From Paenibacillus auburnensis (GTDB lineage: Bacteria > Bacillota > Bacilli > Paenibacillales > Paenibacillaceae), in contig NZ_CAKMMG010000001.1 in assembly GCF_927798115.1 (NCBI RefSeq), positions 1,798,001-1,862,000 of the forward strand: DNA of 64,000 nt, written 5' to 3'. The translations under genes were made by a program, and so were the position numbers. The notes under the pieces were generated by a model. The model searched no databases, was not told where the DNA came from, and saw only the letters and a program-made list of their open reading frames with translations. Shown here piece after piece: positions 62,754-64,000 of the stretch. How positions within the stretch are numbered: position 1 is the first letter of the stretch; each line of letters begins with the position of its first letter.

Positions 62754-63413
62754 CTACTTAAAAGCCCCTTTAACCTGCTGCGCCTTAAACTGGGTGAATT
62801 CCTTCAAAGCCTGAATAATCTCGTCCTGCTCCTCTTCCTTGAGCTCGTAGATATACTCCCTCAGCCACTCCCCGAACAGATAGGCTTGCCGGCCTTTGCG
62901 GGGCTGTTTCCGCAGTGAATCCAGATTTCCTTCAAACTTGTCATTGAGTACATCCGTAAGATTATATTTCTCAATTTTTTCTATTACCATTCCTGCCCCA
63001 TATTCCGTTTCATAAACGATAACTTCGTCTGAATCAAACGAAACATAAGACGTCTCCTTACCTTCCTTAGCCCGAAACGCCTTCAGCTTATTAAAAGCTG
63101 TCTCATATCTGTAATCCTGTGACTGATCATGTAGCGGCTGCTTGTATCCCTGCTTCAACGTCTTAATATATTCAATATCAGGCATGTAATCGGCCAGGTG
63201 GTACATCCGGTTCTTGAGATCACTTCCGAGCGCTTCGATTATTTTGTCCAGGTTGTCTTTTAGAGGAATGCTTTCTCCCCGTTCAATCTTGCTAAGCTGT
63301 GAGTAGCTGATGCCGCTCTTCTCTTCCAGACCCCTTAAGGTCAAACCTCGCGCTTTCCTGAAGTGCCGGATAAAGTCTCCGAGCTCATCGGGATAATGAT
63401 CGAAATCGTTCAT
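62754..63413 (-). CDS. XRE-family HTH transcriptional regulator
   Basis: 219 residues from the ATG at 63413 (AGAGGTG 5 bases upstream). N-terminal HTH (about 12-66): FIRHFRKARGLTLRGLEEKSGISYSQLSKIERGESIP. The remaining 150 residues are an uncharacterised domain with acidic helices and Tyr/Lys-rich stretches, not the ImmA peptidase (no HExxH). Target genes unknown; the nearby 62325-62633 gene on the same strand is a possibility. Confidence 0.85.
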   Translation of the reverse strand: MNDFDHYPDELGDFIRHFRKARGLTLRGLEEKSGISYSQLSKIERGESIPLKDNLDKIIEALGSDLKNRMYHLADYMPDIEYIKTLKQGYKQPLHDQSQDYRYETAFNKLKAFRAKEGKETSYVSFDSDEVIVYETEYGAGMVIEKIEKYNLTDVLNDKFEGNLDSLRKQPRKGRQAYLFGEWLREYIYELKEEEQDEIIQALKEFTQFKAQQVKGAFK

Positions 63414-63496
63414 GGGGTCACCTCTACCTCTATCATAACACAAGATAACACTTTGTGTTTCAATATAACAATTAATACCTTAAAATATCTTTATCC

Positions 63497-63534
63497 AAAA
63501 AAGGTCCCGGCTCTAGGGAGTCGGGACCTTTTTT
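63497..63534. terminator. Bidirectional terminator between the HTH and MFS genes
   Basis: AAAAAAGGTCCCG pairs with CGGGACCTTTTTT around GCTCTAGGGAGT. Confidence 0.92.
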
Positions 63535-63599
63535 GCAAATTTAAGAATTTCTGTTTAACCGTAATTACCGAACTCTTTTAAATCAGCTGCATAGTCAGT

Positions 63600-64000
63600 T
63601 CACTTTGCCACTTCGGTCTGTTTGGTCTTTTCTATGAATAAGGAAAGAACTAGACCGATGATCCCAAAAATAATAACAGCAAAGTAAGCATCATTCATTC
63701 CGGCAATGGAAGCCTCCTGCACAATTTTTGTGGAGTCCGTAATTACTCCTTCTGCAGATAACTTTATAGCGTGGGCTTGTGCACGGTTCGTAAGAATTGT
63801 GACCAGAAGCGCAGTGCCGATGGCCCCTGAAACTTGCTTCACCGTATTCGAGATTGCAGTACCGTGAGCGTGGAGTGATACAGGCAGCTGGTTAAGCCCG
63901 GCAGTAGTAATTGGCATCAGAAACAGCGCCATTCCCACCCGTCTGCCGGTAGACATCAGCAGGAGATACGTATAACTTGTAGAGGAAGTTAAGGAAATAA
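63600..64000 (-). CDS. DHA2-type MFS efflux transporter (5' part outside window)
   Basis: Open to the right edge; only the last 133 codons are visible. The fragment has the C-terminal helices of EmrB/QacA-like exporters, including AISNTVKQVSGAIGTALLVTILTNR (the helix-11 region of the 14-TM drug:H+ antiporter-2 family) and a final helix DAYFAVIIFGIIGLVLSLFIEK before a basic tail. Substrate unknown. Confidence 0.82.
   Translation of the reverse strand, partial: ISLTSSTSYTYLLLMSTGRRVGMALFLMPITTAGLNQLPVSLHAHGTAISNTVKQVSGAIGTALLVTILTNRAQAHAIKLSAEGVITDSTKIVQEASIAGMNDAYFAVIIFGIIGLVLSLFIEKTKQTEVAK

Overview
The window looks like chromosome of a spore-forming Bacillales bacterium, most likely Paenibacillus or a close relative. 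Reasons: strong AGGAGG-type ribosome binding sites, a spoIIA operon (spoIIAA-spoIIAB-sigF) behind dacF, spoIIM, a GerA-type germination operon, a YesMN/LplABC-type sugar uptake cluster and the conserved block fur - yqzK - xerD - drm - pnp - dacF - spoIIA. I see no rRNA, tRNA, CRISPR array, IS element or prophage. Gene calls rest on reading motifs in the sequence; no database search was run.

Layout. 1-6.7 kb: the end of a membrane-anchored PstS-like protein, a type B carboxylesterase with an AI-2E family membrane protein, a GNAT protein, a heparinase-II/III-like toroid protein and a 2Fe-2S ferredoxin-like protein. 6.9-11.1 kb: germination receptor operon gerA-C-B with a convergent two-TM small protein. 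11.2-14.5 kb: Fur-box operon of two siderophore permeases and a ferredoxin-NADP reductase. 14.6-22.4 kb: small unknowns, GNAT plus aldo/keto reductase, a metallophosphatase with an apparent AUC start, an ECF sigma factor fused to a DUF1835 domain, a chemotaxis receptor and a VOC protein. 22.5-25.3 kb: O-antigen-ligase-like polymerase with a TPR tail. 25.5-32.6 kb: YesN/YesM two-component pair and a CUT1 sugar transporter with an upstream cre site. 32.9-36 kb: sigF, spoIIAB, spoIIAA, dacF. 36-43.7 kb: M29 aminopeptidase, nucleoside catabolism operon (drm, two purine nucleoside phosphorylases, pdp), xerD, yqzK, fur. 43.9-48.9 kb: spoIIM, an EndoQ-like protein, nudF, mciZ, a PepT-like peptidase, prli42 and lipB. 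49-54.6 kb: branched-chain 2-oxoacid dehydrogenase (lpdV, bkdAA, bkdAB, bkdB) with a tandem structured repeat inside the operon. 54.7-59.4 kb: heterodimeric ABC exporter with a coiled-coil small protein, then thymidine kinase. 59.5-64 kb: DinB protein, an agr-like locus, an Sda-like sporulation inhibitor, a HTH regulator and the end of a DHA2-type MFS exporter.

The best candidate for an undescribed system is at 60.0-61.8 kb. It has a polytopic membrane protein that resembles an AgrC sensor domain but has no kinase, an AgrB peptidase, a 39-residue AgrD-like propeptide with no cysteine, and a stand-alone LytTR DNA-binding protein. They are tightly packed behind one strong promoter with an inverted repeat. 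This looks like a quorum-sensing circuit without a histidine kinase, possibly working by membrane sequestration of the LytTR protein, as in the HdrRM/BrsRM systems. The next gene is an Sda-like inhibitor of sporulation kinases.

Start codons were moved from the longest open frame where a ribosome binding site clearly favoured another codon; these cases are noted in the entries.
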